Shown here piece after piece: positions 52,849 to 62,375 of a stretch of DNA of 64,000 bases (its first letter is position 1; each line of letters starts with the position of its first letter). The stretch spans positions 558,001-622,000 of the forward strand of contig AP026136.1 of assembly GCA_030295235.1 (NCBI GenBank), written 5' to 3'. The position numbers and the translations under genes are program-made. A model generated the notes under the pieces. That model saw nothing but the letters and a program-made list of their open reading frames with translations, made no database searches and was not told where the DNA came from. This DNA is from Fistulifera solaris. Lineage: Eukaryota > Bacillariophyta > Bacillariophyceae > Naviculales > Stauroneidaceae.

Positions 52849-53923
52849 ATGGGAGACGATGCTGACCCGTTTGACGTCTTTGATGAAAGTGACGGCGAAA
52901 GAGAGGAAACGACAAAAGAAGCGCAAATTCTTCGCGATCCGGAAAATGGAGTGCTGATGTTTCACGGAGGCACAGAAAAAGCTCTGCTAGTTTTTGTGAA
53001 GAATAATCTGTCGAGAGAACAGCTGGCTTTGCCTCCTTCCGATAAACTTGTTCTGCTGATTGATCTGATTGATCGGTTTTGTTACGAGAGACATTGGGTA
53101 AGATCGAAACTTGCTTTGAAGTTGTGTTGACTGGTATGTTGTTGTGAACTCAACTCTTCCGACGAACTACAACAAGATGATGAACATTGGACCCGAAAAA
53201 GGAAAAACGCTTGAACAGTTTCTCGGGGAATGTTTAGAAGCAAATCGCGCAAAGACAAGCGATCCATTTACATTTGTCGAGCTCGGAACGTACTGTGGTT
53301 ATTCGTGTTTACGTTTCTTGCATCGTATTTTACAAATGCGGGAAGTAGGTCAGTTTCATATCTTTACTGTCGATATAGAAATCGAAAGGATCCAAATTGC
53401 GAAGGAATTCGTAGAAATGGCTGGATTGCAAGACTGTGTTACGTTCCTTCAAGTGTCGAGTGCTCGTCTATCACGAGACACTCAGCCACTATCCGGTCTG
53501 CTATTGAATGCTATGCGAGAACGGCTTAAGTCACAAACGGAAGCCGTACCGCAGATTGATTTCCTATTTATCGACCATGAGAAGACCGAATATTTGTCGG
53601 ATTTCAAAGAACTACACTTAAATTATTTTATTCAGAAGGGAACCTTTGTGGCAGCGGATAATGTTCTATTTCACGGAATCGATGACTACAGGTCCTACAT
53701 AAGAAACCTGGTCAAGGAAGGCGTTGTGACTTCACGGCTGGTGGAAGGTTCGCTTGAGTATGTGAATGAACTTACCCTTGAACAGGAGCGTCATTTGTCG
53801 AAAGTCCGCGATGGTATAGGTAAGCATGCGGAAGTCTACAGGAGATGTTTCGATGTTCTCCTTTTTCCACTCACGACATTGATAGAGTTGACAGTTTTTC
53901 ACAAATCTCCAAGCCTAGACTGA
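52849..53923 (+). CDS. Catechol-O-methyltransferase-like SAM-dependent methyltransferase, one intron
   Basis: Exons 52849-53097 and 53177-53923 (intron 79 nt, GTAAGA...AACAAG), 331 residues. The acidic N-terminus (MGDDADPFDVFDESDGEREE) is frequent in diatom relatives. The join gives ERHWMMNIGPEKGKTLEQF, then the SAM-binding FVELGTYCGYSCLRF, the acidic FTVDIEIERIQIAKEF and the metal-binding DFLFIDHEKTEYL and FVAADNVLFHG. COMT-type enzymes methylate catechol hydroxyls with Mg; the natural substrate in algae is unknown. The splice site is confirmed by the family's HWMMNIGPEKG. Confidence 0.88.
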
Positions 53924-54258
53924 TAAATTTCTGTCTTTCTGATCGGTCCCTACTAACTATCAAAATGAATTATCTGATACATGCATTTTGCCATCTAACA
54001 AAATGCTTTTGCTAATTGTTCTTCGTTTTTGATCTCTATGGTGAGTTCGAGAAAATAATGCTTCGTGACTGATATGCAGTCGTTGTTAAATCCCAAGTCC
54101 TAACAGGAGGTGGCGATGATTAAGTTTAGCTCTGTGTTTAGCCGAAGGGCCTAGTTTAATACCCAAAGCTCGTGCGTATTTATCACAATGTTTTCGCAAT
54201 AGCATACGCGTTCCTTTTAACTGAATCTCATTTTGAAGATTTCTTATGGAACAAGCAT

Positions 54259-55146
54259 TCATCGATTCTCTAGATATGAAGCAATTATTTTCAAGGACTC
54301 AGTGCTGCTGACTTCCGTGAAACATGTCACATCACTCTTCGCTCGTTTGCGATGGTCTGGTCTCAAAACCCAAACATCCAGGCATATCTTGCTCTTATTT
54401 TGTCCCTGTAGCATGTATCCTACTAACTTCTGGATAATTTCGGGAAGAGTTCGTTTCCTTATTTTTTCATAACGGTCAATCAAATATAACAGAAGGCGAT
54501 CTTGATCTCTCCCCGCGCAGCAGAAATAACAGTCTTCTAAGCCACCACCAGGGTCCGTTCGAAACAAACGCGACGGGCCTACGGTCTCGCCGTGCGATGG
54601 ATCTCTTCCCAAAACAATGGCCGTACATCCCAATGGCCTAGCTCCTCCAGATCGTGTTAATGTGTGCTGAATAGCAGCAGATTGCTGAGCCGCTTCCTCC
54701 ACAGTCATGGGCTCACCATACGATAGCTTATGCTGTCGAGCCGAAGATCGCAAATACGCGGCCAGAGTCCTGGCGTCCCCAGATAAACCCGCCGTGAAGA
54801 GCCATAGGTGATCATCGATGCGGTGGACTTTTGCTGAGCGTGTGGCTCTCTCCTTGGGCTGAGCCACTAACACAATAATGCTTCCGTTATCGGCTAGAAA
54901 GGCCATTATATTCTCCCCGCGCTTGGTTGCCTCAATGCTGTATTCTACCTGAAGTAAACGACCGGAAGGATCGAATGTAGTAATTGATCTGTCGTAGCGT
55001 TGTTGACTGTTTGCATTTTTGGATACTTCGATTCGCCGGCGCGAGTGGGCGGCTTGAGCATTCTGTACTATCAAAATGAAGAAGAAACAAAAAAGCTTCC
55101 AGCAAAGATATCTTTCGATTGATCTTCTCATTCTATTACGATACAT
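54259..55146 (-). CDS. Divergent proteasome alpha-type subunit with N-terminal signal peptide
   Basis: From ATG 55146, 295 residues; in-frame ATGs at 55131 and 55254 are alternatives, and the true start is uncertain. The canonical alpha signature, RYDRSITTFDPSGRLLQVEY, is complete and the Ntn-hydrolase fold continues (ENIMAFLADNGS, RIDDHLWLFTAGLSGDAR, GGARPLGCTAIVLGRD, RLFRTDPGG), but later parts differ from the seven standard subunits. Before the signature is a basic n-region and a hydrophobic core (LFCFFFILIVQNAQA, then AHS), a good signal peptide without Phe at +1. In diatoms this pattern directs proteins to the ER, outside, or the periplastid space rather than to the stroma. No intron with acceptable borders could remove the hydrophobic segment. 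The other two alpha genes of the window lack any leader. Confidence 0.8.
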   Translation of the reverse strand: MYRNRMRRSIERYLCWKLFCFFFILIVQNAQAAHSRRRIEVSKNANSQQRYDRSITTFDPSGRLLQVEYSIEATKRGENIMAFLADNGSIIVLVAQPKERATRSAKVHRIDDHLWLFTAGLSGDARTLAAYLRSSARQHKLSYGEPMTVEEAAQQSAAIQHTLTRSGGARPLGCTAIVLGRDPSHGETVGPSRLFRTDPGGGLEDCYFCCAGRDQDRLLLYLIDRYEKIRKRTLPEIIQKLVGYMLQGQNKSKICLDVWVLRPDHRKRAKSDVTCFTEVSSTESLKIIASYLENR

Positions 55147-55629
55147 GATCGACTTCTTTGACTTGTTTGTGAAGGATGCAGAATGCAGCAGTTTGTTGTG
55201 GTTTGTCGCCTGGTCGTGATAAAATGCGATTGTGTGCCGGCGTGCCTCATCCATTTAGGGTTAACGCTAAGTACTACGTAGGATAACGCATCACTCGACG
55301 CTACGCACGCAGGGCGAACGCGCTCTCTGTCTGCCAACCGGTCAGGCGGAAAGCTAGTACACAGTATGCACTATAAAGTAGACACCTCGTCGCAGTCGCA
55401 GAGTGACGTTTTCATTTCGGCCATTTTTGCCATTCGAACGAACCGACGACGAAAAAGCGTCACCCTGCACCCTGCCCATTTCAACGACTGCTGGTTGTTG
55501 TCAATCGACTTTCTACTTCAACTTGCAATGTATGCAAGTCGGGGTTCCGAAGTAACTGAGGCGATAGAGCACAAGACAACAACACACATCCGTTAAGCTG
55601 TAATTGTTCAATAGAGTTTGTCGACTACC

Positions 55630-56298
55630 ATGAAAAAGTGTTTTCTGCTTCAGCTTTTCGCTATCGAAATTCTTCAATTGACCCCTGCCTGTATAGGCTT
55701 CTTGGTCCCAGCAGCACAGGGCCTTACATTTCGAAGAAAATATGATTTATTCGCAGCCGAACACGAAGTTATTGATCCATTAATTAAAAACCAGTCGCTG
55801 TACGAAAAGTTAGAAAGTGTCGAAATAACGCCCTCGCCCGATCTTCCCGAGTCCCCACCTCTCTCCTACGACAAATTCCTCACGATGCAGGACAAGAGGG
55901 TCGTAGTAACAATTCGATACTCACAAGGTGCCGGCCTACGACCCTATTTTCTCACTGTGGCCAAGAAAATCAAGTCGTCGCACCCAGATGTTGTTCTGGA
56001 GCGTCTCATATTACCCGGTGTTTTAGATGCCGATGAGGAGGCCACCTTCGAAGTGCTGGTAGATGGTCGTGTCGTCGTTGGAAAAGGAAGATCTTCCAAG
56101 CAAAAGGTCGGTCTGGTAGATATGACCCATGCGCGTAGTGTGTTTGTTTCCATGAAAGAGCTCGATGTGGCAATCTCACGATCTCGACGCAAACGACGAC
56201 CATCGACAGCTTACGGAGGTGAGAAGTCTCCCAGTGGAGTTGCTCGTAAGGAAATGTTAAGGAGGCTTAAAGAAGGGATGCAAGGGAAGGGTGAATAG
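55630..56298 (+). CDS. Plastid-type SelT/SelW/Rdx-like protein lacking the CxxC/U motif
   Basis: ATG 55630 gives 222 residues. The leader ends in LTPACIG then FLVPAAQG, an ASAFAP-like site with Phe at +1. Residues 95-165 follow the Rdx/SelW pattern: a first strand and turn (VVVTIRYSQGAGLRPYF), helix (LTVAKKIKSSHPDVVLE), then EATFEVLVDGRVVVGKGRSS. In redox-active relatives the turn is C-x-x-C or C-x-x-U; here it is S-Q-G-A-G, so no thiol chemistry is possible there. The C-terminus is basic and Arg-rich (SRSRRKRRPSTAYGG, KEMLRRLKEGMQGKGE). Fold assignment is moderate; function unknown. Confidence 0.66.
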   Translation: MKKCFLLQLFAIEILQLTPACIGFLVPAAQGLTFRRKYDLFAAEHEVIDPLIKNQSLYEKLESVEITPSPDLPESPPLSYDKFLTMQDKRVVVTIRYSQGAGLRPYFLTVAKKIKSSHPDVVLERLILPGVLDADEEATFEVLVDGRVVVGKGRSSKQKVGLVDMTHARSVFVSMKELDVAISRSRRKRRPSTAYGGEKSPSGVARKEMLRRLKEGMQGKGE

Positions 56299-57073
56299 AA
56301 GCAGAAAAGTTACGTTTGCTTGATGAATGGCTTGTTGATCTCGATAAACGTTCCCTCATGAAGTGTCAAAAGCAGCCTAAATGCGTCACTAGGAAATATG
56401 GAAAATAACGCTATGAAATCAGATTAAATGATGCTTGAAGAAGTATTTTTGAGGCCGTTGGTATTCGAGAGAACGGTGTAAAAGTGATCAATGTCTGAGG
56501 GACCCTTTAGCATAGATACCCACTGCTTATTCCTTTTCGCCTGTGCTTCCTTTTGATCACATCGGTAGACAAAAATGATAGGACTATTCGCACAAGAATC
56601 ACGCACCTCTAGAGTCTAGAGGTCTAGCTATTGCTTTCTAGACGCGTCAACCTAAAGATGGATTATTAGGGTTCAAGGTTAAAACATGGTTTCCGAAAGT
56701 CCGAAAGGCCTTCATGGTGAACTTACACAACGTGACTCAAATAGCAGAAAACAAAAGATCGTTTCCGAAATTCGAGAAGGCTTCATCCATTGATAGGTCG
56801 GGATTTTGTGTACAAAATCCTCATAGTGCAAACCACAGATGCTGCCTGCTGTTTGGATTTTCAAGAAGTAAATTCGCTTGGTTTCTGTTCAAAAACAACT
56901 GCACCTTCCGTTTTTCCATCGCCACGACGCTTTTTAGTTGCCTCAACAAACAGCATTTGCTTTTATGATTGCTTGCATTTCACTGAAAACATAGCTTTGA
57001 TTCCACTCATAGTAAAGTTGCAACACAGCCGGTACCTACAGGCTTAGCGGAAAACGAGCTCTTGGTATCAGAA
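56299..57073. other. Intergenic region with a 17-nt palindrome
   Basis: A 775-bp stretch. CCTCTAGA-G-TCTAGAGG at 56606-56622 is a perfect palindrome around one base. No gene recognised. Confidence 0.5.
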
Positions 57074-58378
57074 ATGTCGAAAGAACGCTTATCTCAATGG
57101 AGGGAGCCGGAAGACGCACGCTCTCAAGACTCGGAGCGGAGTGACCACTTCGATCGAGGATATTCTCGTAATGCTGCGCAGCTGATGAACCCAGAAACCA
57201 ATTATTCTGCATCCATGTCATCTGCTATGTCATGTGTCTCAGAAACACAGCGAAGCGATCTAGCAACTGTCTGTTCCAACAGCATTGCCGAAGACATCGA
57301 ACTGGAGAGTGTACTTTCGCAGGAAGATCAACATACGGCTCTGGTCGCTCAGCACTCTCCAGTGGGTTCTCGACGGGTTACACGAGCGCGGCTGGTAGAA
57401 TTCACAGCTACTGCAGCAATTATGAGTCACCAGTTTTTACCGAATGCAGCCTTGGCGTCAGGGGAAGGAACCTCGTCGTTTCATAATAATATGGGGCCTC
57501 CACTGAGTCGCTCGCTATTACAACAAAAAGTAGACGGCTCGCATATGCGAATCAGCTCGACGAATTCCGTGAAATCCACGAGTTCCGTCAAGTCATTCGG
57601 ATCACATACCGGTAGTGAAGTCATGTCAAAATTGCGTTTGGATGATTGCAGTGGATCGCTAGAAGACGAAATGATAAGTTCCAAGGCAGTCCTGACCAGC
57701 TCGAGACCCAGTTCTGTGAAATCCTTTGGTTCGGCGGGGACCGATGATTGCAGTGGTTCTCTTGATGTTGAAACACATTCAATCGAGACAAAATCCGTGC
57801 ACAGTCAAGAAGATACATTCAACGCTGATCCGGACGCTGGCAAAGAGAGTGAACCAGACGAGCACAAAATGAGCGGTGTTGTTGCGGAAGATGTATCAAC
57901 GAATGAAGGTCGAATGAGTCCTGGAGGCACCCTATACAAGGGCAAAGGTTCGTTTCGATATAAAGGACGTTTCATGCATCTTCCTTTGATGAGATTTCAT
58001 CACGGAGGTGTACATTTGGATATGGATCAAGAGGATGGGAACGCTCGGCAGATAATTTGGATGTGTGATAATGAGCCAGGTAGGCGTAGTGCAAGAAGCA
58101 GTCCACTTTGTGAAGAATCACTTGCCATGCACGATCCAAGACGTGATGCGGAACTTATTGCCCGTTATCACGGGATCCATGATCGAGTGAGAAACAACAT
58201 GAACGCACACGGAGGTTCCTACATGACCCGGGCCCGCAGTCGTAGCAGAAGTCGAAGTCGAAGTCCAACAAAAAATGAGCAAAGACCTTACGAATCGGAC
58301 AGGGCAACTTTGCAACCGATTTTGTCAGGTCCGTCCGATTCTCGCAGCGACGGAATGTCTCGTGCAAAGTTAAATTAA
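57074..58378 (+). CDS. Ser-rich disordered protein with internal duplication and RS tail
   Basis: ATG 57074 gives 434 residues, intact. Composition is Ser/Asp/Glu-rich with no globular domain until about residue 300 (LYKGKGSFRYKGRFMHLPLM...IIWMCDNEPG). An internal duplication is visible: SSVKSFGS...DDCSGSLEDE and SSVKSFGS...DDCSGSLDVE. The C-terminus has an RSRSRSRSRSP run like SR-type splicing proteins but no RRM. It may be a phosphorylated nuclear or cytosolic protein. Not recognised. Confidence 0.66.
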   Translation: MSKERLSQWREPEDARSQDSERSDHFDRGYSRNAAQLMNPETNYSASMSSAMSCVSETQRSDLATVCSNSIAEDIELESVLSQEDQHTALVAQHSPVGSRRVTRARLVEFTATAAIMSHQFLPNAALASGEGTSSFHNNMGPPLSRSLLQQKVDGSHMRISSTNSVKSTSSVKSFGSHTGSEVMSKLRLDDCSGSLEDEMISSKAVLTSSRPSSVKSFGSAGTDDCSGSLDVETHSIETKSVHSQEDTFNADPDAGKESEPDEHKMSGVVAEDVSTNEGRMSPGGTLYKGKGSFRYKGRFMHLPLMRFHHGGVHLDMDQEDGNARQIIWMCDNEPGRRSARSSPLCEESLAMHDPRRDAELIARYHGIHDRVRNNMNAHGGSYMTRARSRSRSRSRSPTKNEQRPYESDRATLQPILSGPSDSRSDGMSRAKLN

Positions 58379-58478
58379 GAGATAAGGCGTTGTGTTCATT
58401 TTTGACACGAATGCATGTGATAACAGCTCATTAGTTTTAACTGTTAACTTTACTTGTTAAACTATCTTTGTAATGCAC

Positions 58479-60140
58479 TCAGTAGAGGCGCTTCTGGTAA
58501 CTATGGAGACTATGAACTCCTCCTTCGGATTGGGCAGCGGGGGATCGAATTTCAAATCTCAATTTATCGGCATACAACTTCTCTTGAGCCTCCGCGACGC
58601 TGGCGCATCCTGCATCTTGTAGGCCATGGCGGAGACCCTGCATTAGGTAAGGAATGTAACGACGAAGAGTACCCTTGTCTTGAACCGCCCCACTAACGCC
58701 CTGAGCAACTTTAATGGCGGTCGTTGTATTCTCCCAAACATATCGTTTTTCAGAACCTTTCTCCATGGCTTCGAGACTACCCATACCACGGTATCGCTTC
58801 AAGCGAACACCGTCTTGGTAAAAATACTCGCCAGGAGACTCGTCTGTCCCAGCCAACATACCACCCATCATCACACATCCCGCTCCCAGACAAAGCGCTT
58901 TTGCAATGTGACCTGTCGACTTGATACCACCGTCAGCAACGATCGGAATTCCGTGGCGCTTGGCAAACTTTGCCACGTGGTAAACAGCACTCGCTTGAGC
59001 ACGCCCGACAGCACAAACTTCTTGCGTAGTACAGATACTTCCAATGCCCATTCCGACACGGAGACCATCTACTCCAGCTTCAATCAAGTGTAAAGCCTGT
59101 GAAGGTGTGACAACATTACCACCAATCACGTCGACTTTCGGGAATTCGGCTTTCAAATAGCGGATAATATCAAGCTGATACACCGAGTCCCCTTGACTCG
59201 AGTCGACCACAATGACATCGACGCCAGCATCCACCAGCGCCTTGGCGCGATCGCGGTCTTCGGGTCGCGTTCCAATGGAGGCACCGACTAAGAGCTGTTT
59301 GTTCACGTTGTCTTTGGAGGCCAAAGGGTAGTCGATGTTTTTCTGAAGATCCGTGCGCGCAATCAAAGCCACGAGTTCATCCTTCTCATTGACAACGGGC
59401 AGCTTTCCTTTCTTGGACTTTTTCAAAATATCATTCGCTTCGATGAGAGAAACACCTTCTTTGGCGGAAACCAACTTATCACGGGGCGTCATAAAGTCGC
59501 TGACAGGAACGTTGGGGTCTTCGATGAACGACGTGTCTCGATTCGAAATGATGCCCAACAACTTTCCTCCAAGTCTTCCACATTCCGTAACGGGGAAAGA
59601 TGAAAATCCCAGCTTATCCTTCGTTCGCCAGACTTCTTCCAGCGTCATATCGGGTGATAGACAAACGGGGTCGGTGATGAAACCATTTTTAAACTTTTTC
59701 ACTTTGAGCACTTCTGCTGCTTGATCTTCAATACTCATGTTCGAATGAATAATCCCGATCCCTCCCTGCAACGCCATCATGATTGCCATCTTATGCTCTG
59801 TGACAGTGTCCATCGGACTGGAAACAAAGGGGGCTTGGAGACGAATATTCTTGGTCAACTGAGACGAAATGTCAATCTCGTTGAGGCCGAAACCAATATG
59901 ACCAGGCATCAAAATCAAGTCATCATACGTGTAAGCAATACAGGATGTATTGCGAACAAATATCTGAGAAGGAGTGAAGCTGAAGGGAAAACGATTTGTG
60001 AGATTGATAAAGATGGAGGACGACCAGGCTATTCTTTTTTTTTTTCGTAGAACAAAATCGTACCCTTCAGCACCCGAGTTGAGAGTCTCCTCATCGATCT
60101 CGGAAAGCTTTTGTCGTTTGCTTCCGTTTTCTCCGCTCAT
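58479..60140 (-). CDS. IMPDH: IMP dehydrogenase, one intron
   Basis: Oxidises IMP to XMP with NAD, the committed step of GTP synthesis. ATG 60140; an 84-nt intron (59980-60063, GTACGA...CTTCAG) removes a Lys-rich insert and joins GAEG to FTPSQIF, which restores the family's DGxTxxQLF element; 525 residues. Present: [31 protein letters not shown], two CBS motifs ([11 protein letters not shown]...; [11 protein letters not shown]...), [15 protein letters not shown], the catalytic [11 protein letters not shown] loop (Cys nucleophile), [26 protein letters not shown] and the flap [10 protein letters not shown]. Without splicing the ORF also stays open, so the intron is easily missed. Convergent with the Ser-rich gene. 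Confidence 0.95.
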   Translation of the reverse strand: MSGENGSKRQKLSEIDEETLNSGAEGYDFVLRKKKRIAWSSSIFINLTNRFPFSFTPSQIFVRNTSCIAYTYDDLILMPGHIGFGLNEIDISSQLTKNIRLQAPFVSSPMDTVTEHKMAIMMALQGGIGIIHSNMSIEDQAAEVLKVKKFKNGFITDPVCLSPDMTLEEVWRTKDKLGFSSFPVTECGRLGGKLLGIISNRDTSFIEDPNVPVSDFMTPRDKLVSAKEGVSLIEANDILKKSKKGKLPVVNEKDELVALIARTDLQKNIDYPLASKDNVNKQLLVGASIGTRPEDRDRAKALVDAGVDVIVVDSSQGDSVYQLDIIRYLKAEFPKVDVIGGNVVTPSQALHLIEAGVDGLRVGMGIGSICTTQEVCAVGRAQASAVYHVAKFAKRHGIPIVADGGIKSTGHIAKALCLGAGCVMMGGMLAGTDESPGEYFYQDGVRLKRYRGMGSLEAMEKGSEKRYVWENTTTAIKVAQGVSGAVQDKGTLRRYIPYLMQGLRHGLQDAGCASVAEAQEKLYADKLRFEIRSPAAQSEGGVHSLHSYQKRLY

Positions 60141-60577
60141 ATTTCCTGTTATTTCTAGAAAGCCTTGACTGTTTTACAAATAAAAAAATGGTGTGGATTG
60201 GAGTATTGGATGCGTCGTGGGCGGAACAATGAATTTGTTGTGACAAAAAAAAAAGCTTGGTGGGAAGAGGCCGCTTCGAAACGGAAAAAGGAAAAAGTGT
60301 GCGCCGAGATGCCTGCACATTTTGGTTGGATGTCAGACGTCGGTGGTAATCGTACGGAAGACGGACACAAGTGACTGATGTTTATCACGGGACTCGGACA
60401 CTCGGACAGACGCAGCTTACATTCCAACGACTTCCGACAAAAATCAACGGTCAAATAATGTCAAATCGATCCAAAAAAATACACAACTTGATGTTTCTTG
60501 TGCCAAGCAGATCCATATCATTGGCGTGTCAGTTGTTTCCTTCCTTTAGTGTAACTATCAGCTCCTTGAACGAAATT

Positions 60578-62229
60578 ATGTTAGCTTTGATTCTCGCTCC
60601 GGTTAAGGAGTTTTTGCCGGATTGGCCCGAATGGTAATGAGCAAAATGAAGAGAGTTTCGCACGCCAAATGTTGCTTCTCTGACTTCTCCCATGATATTC
60701 TTTCCCTTAGGTCACTGGATATTTTAATCACAATGGCTTTCTTGTTATTAGTGTGTGGAGGTCTTACCCAGGCGTTCGCAGCGGAGGAAAATGATGACAA
60801 TGATTCGTCTCGGTCGGCCAATCATCAATCGAAACACGACGATGCTGCGAAACTCTGTCAGTTTTACCAGTTTCGAAGAAAGTATATTTCCGTGTATTTG
60901 GTCATTATGCTCGCCGATTGGATGCAAGGGACGCACATGTAAGCAACTTACAGTATTTCTCAATTTTCCTGGACACCCGAGAATTTCTGACACGTTTCAT
61001 CATCATTTCTCAGGTACACGTTGTATCTTTCCTATGGAGTCAATATTTCGGCCCTCTTTTTGACGGGCTTTCTTTCCGGAGCAATCTTTGCACCATTCCT
61101 CGGGTCCTTGGTGGATAAGTTTGGCCGTAAGCGCAGTTGCATTGTTTATTGTCTTTTGGAAATCGTCATCAACGTGCTGGAACATTACGACAGTTTCACT
61201 ATTCTCATTGTCGGACGTATTTTGGGCGGTATTTCCACAAACTTGTTGTTTTCTGCCTTTGAAAGTTGGATGACCACGGAGCATCGGAGAAAGGGATTTC
61301 CCGAGGAATGGCTTTCCAAGACGTATTCGGTTTGTTCCATTGGCAATGGTACTATGGCGGTGTTCGCGGGAATCGTCGCACAAGTTTTGGAAGACTACCT
61401 TGGTCAGATTGGACCTTTCCAAGGTGCAGTGGGTTTGACATCTCTCGCATTACTCCTTGTTCTCGGGTGGGAAGAGAATTACGGAGAGGAACATGCTGGG
61501 GATCATACCTCATCCTCCGTTTCGCATCAGTTTTACGAGGGGTGGAAAACAACCTTCTCCGATTCGAGGATCATGCGTATCGGATTGACGCAAGCTCTTA
61601 GTGAAGGAGCCATGTACACGTGGGTGTTTACGGTGAGGGTGGCTGCTTTTGTCTTGAATGTTTTAGATCACATGGCACTCACTTTTTGCATCAACCCTTG
61701 TCAGTGGGTCCCTTCACTGCTTTCCCTGAACCCTCCAGGAGGAGTCCCGACAGGGTGTGTATTCTCCTCTCTCATGATAGCGGTTACCATTGGAGGAATC
61801 TTGTATCAGCCGATCCAAAATTTTGTCAAAAACAGATTGTCGCCGCTCAAGTCTGTGTCCGCTGAGATGTTTGCATCGCTGATATACCTGCTAGCGGCAG
61901 CTGCCACGGCGATTCCGGTAATGTGCCTGGGAAGCGAAGGTAAACCGAGTACACTTGCGTCGGCTCATCCAACAATGTGCTTAAACATTATCATGGCGAG
62001 TTTCTTAGTCTTTGAACTTTGTGTGGGTATGTTTATGCCGGTCGCGGGTACCTTGCGGTCCAAGTACGTCCCTGACGCGCTACAGGGTGGAATTTTGAAC
62101 ATCTTCCGATTACCTCTTAATGCAATTGTGGTGTCGGGAACCTACGCTACAGATTATCTGGAAGCGGCATTGGTATATAAGCTTATAAGCGCATGCTTAC
62201 TTTTAAGTGCTTTTTGCAGGCGACAATGA
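60578..62229 (+). CDS. MFSD5-like molybdate-anion transporter (MFS), three introns
   Basis: Exons 60578-60633, 60711-60938, 61014-61632 and 61705-62229; 475 residues. Joins give PDWPEWSLDILITMAFLLL, QGTHMYTLYLSYGVN and EGAMYTWVFTWVPSLLSL. MFSD5 markers are FRRKYISVYLVIMLADWMQG, FLGSLVDKFGRKRSC, FESWMTTEHRRKGF and the GRILGG and STNLLFSAF segments. The third intron is 72 nt with no stop, so it translates as a spurious 24-residue insert when unspliced; the MFSD5 family supports its removal. MFSD5 imports molybdate in green algae and human cells. Reading one base more in T5 62211-62215 would extend the C-terminus by about 22 basic residues; possible but unproven. Confidence 0.87.
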
Positions 62230-62375
62230 TGATTCCTACAAAGGATGAGTCCTCAGCAAAAAGAAAACTCAATAAACTATTGACGAAGTTAAAACGTTCA
62301 TAGCATATCGGTTACAAACAATTACAGTTATTATTGACATTGCTCTTCATCTTCTGCTGTTAGCCTGAATTGATT

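Noticed and set aside
58479-60140. Reading the IMPDH frame as intronless, with a Lys-rich N-terminal insert
   Set aside because: The insert has clean GT...AG borders (59980-60063), and its removal restores the family element FTPSQIF; the open frame through it is accidental.
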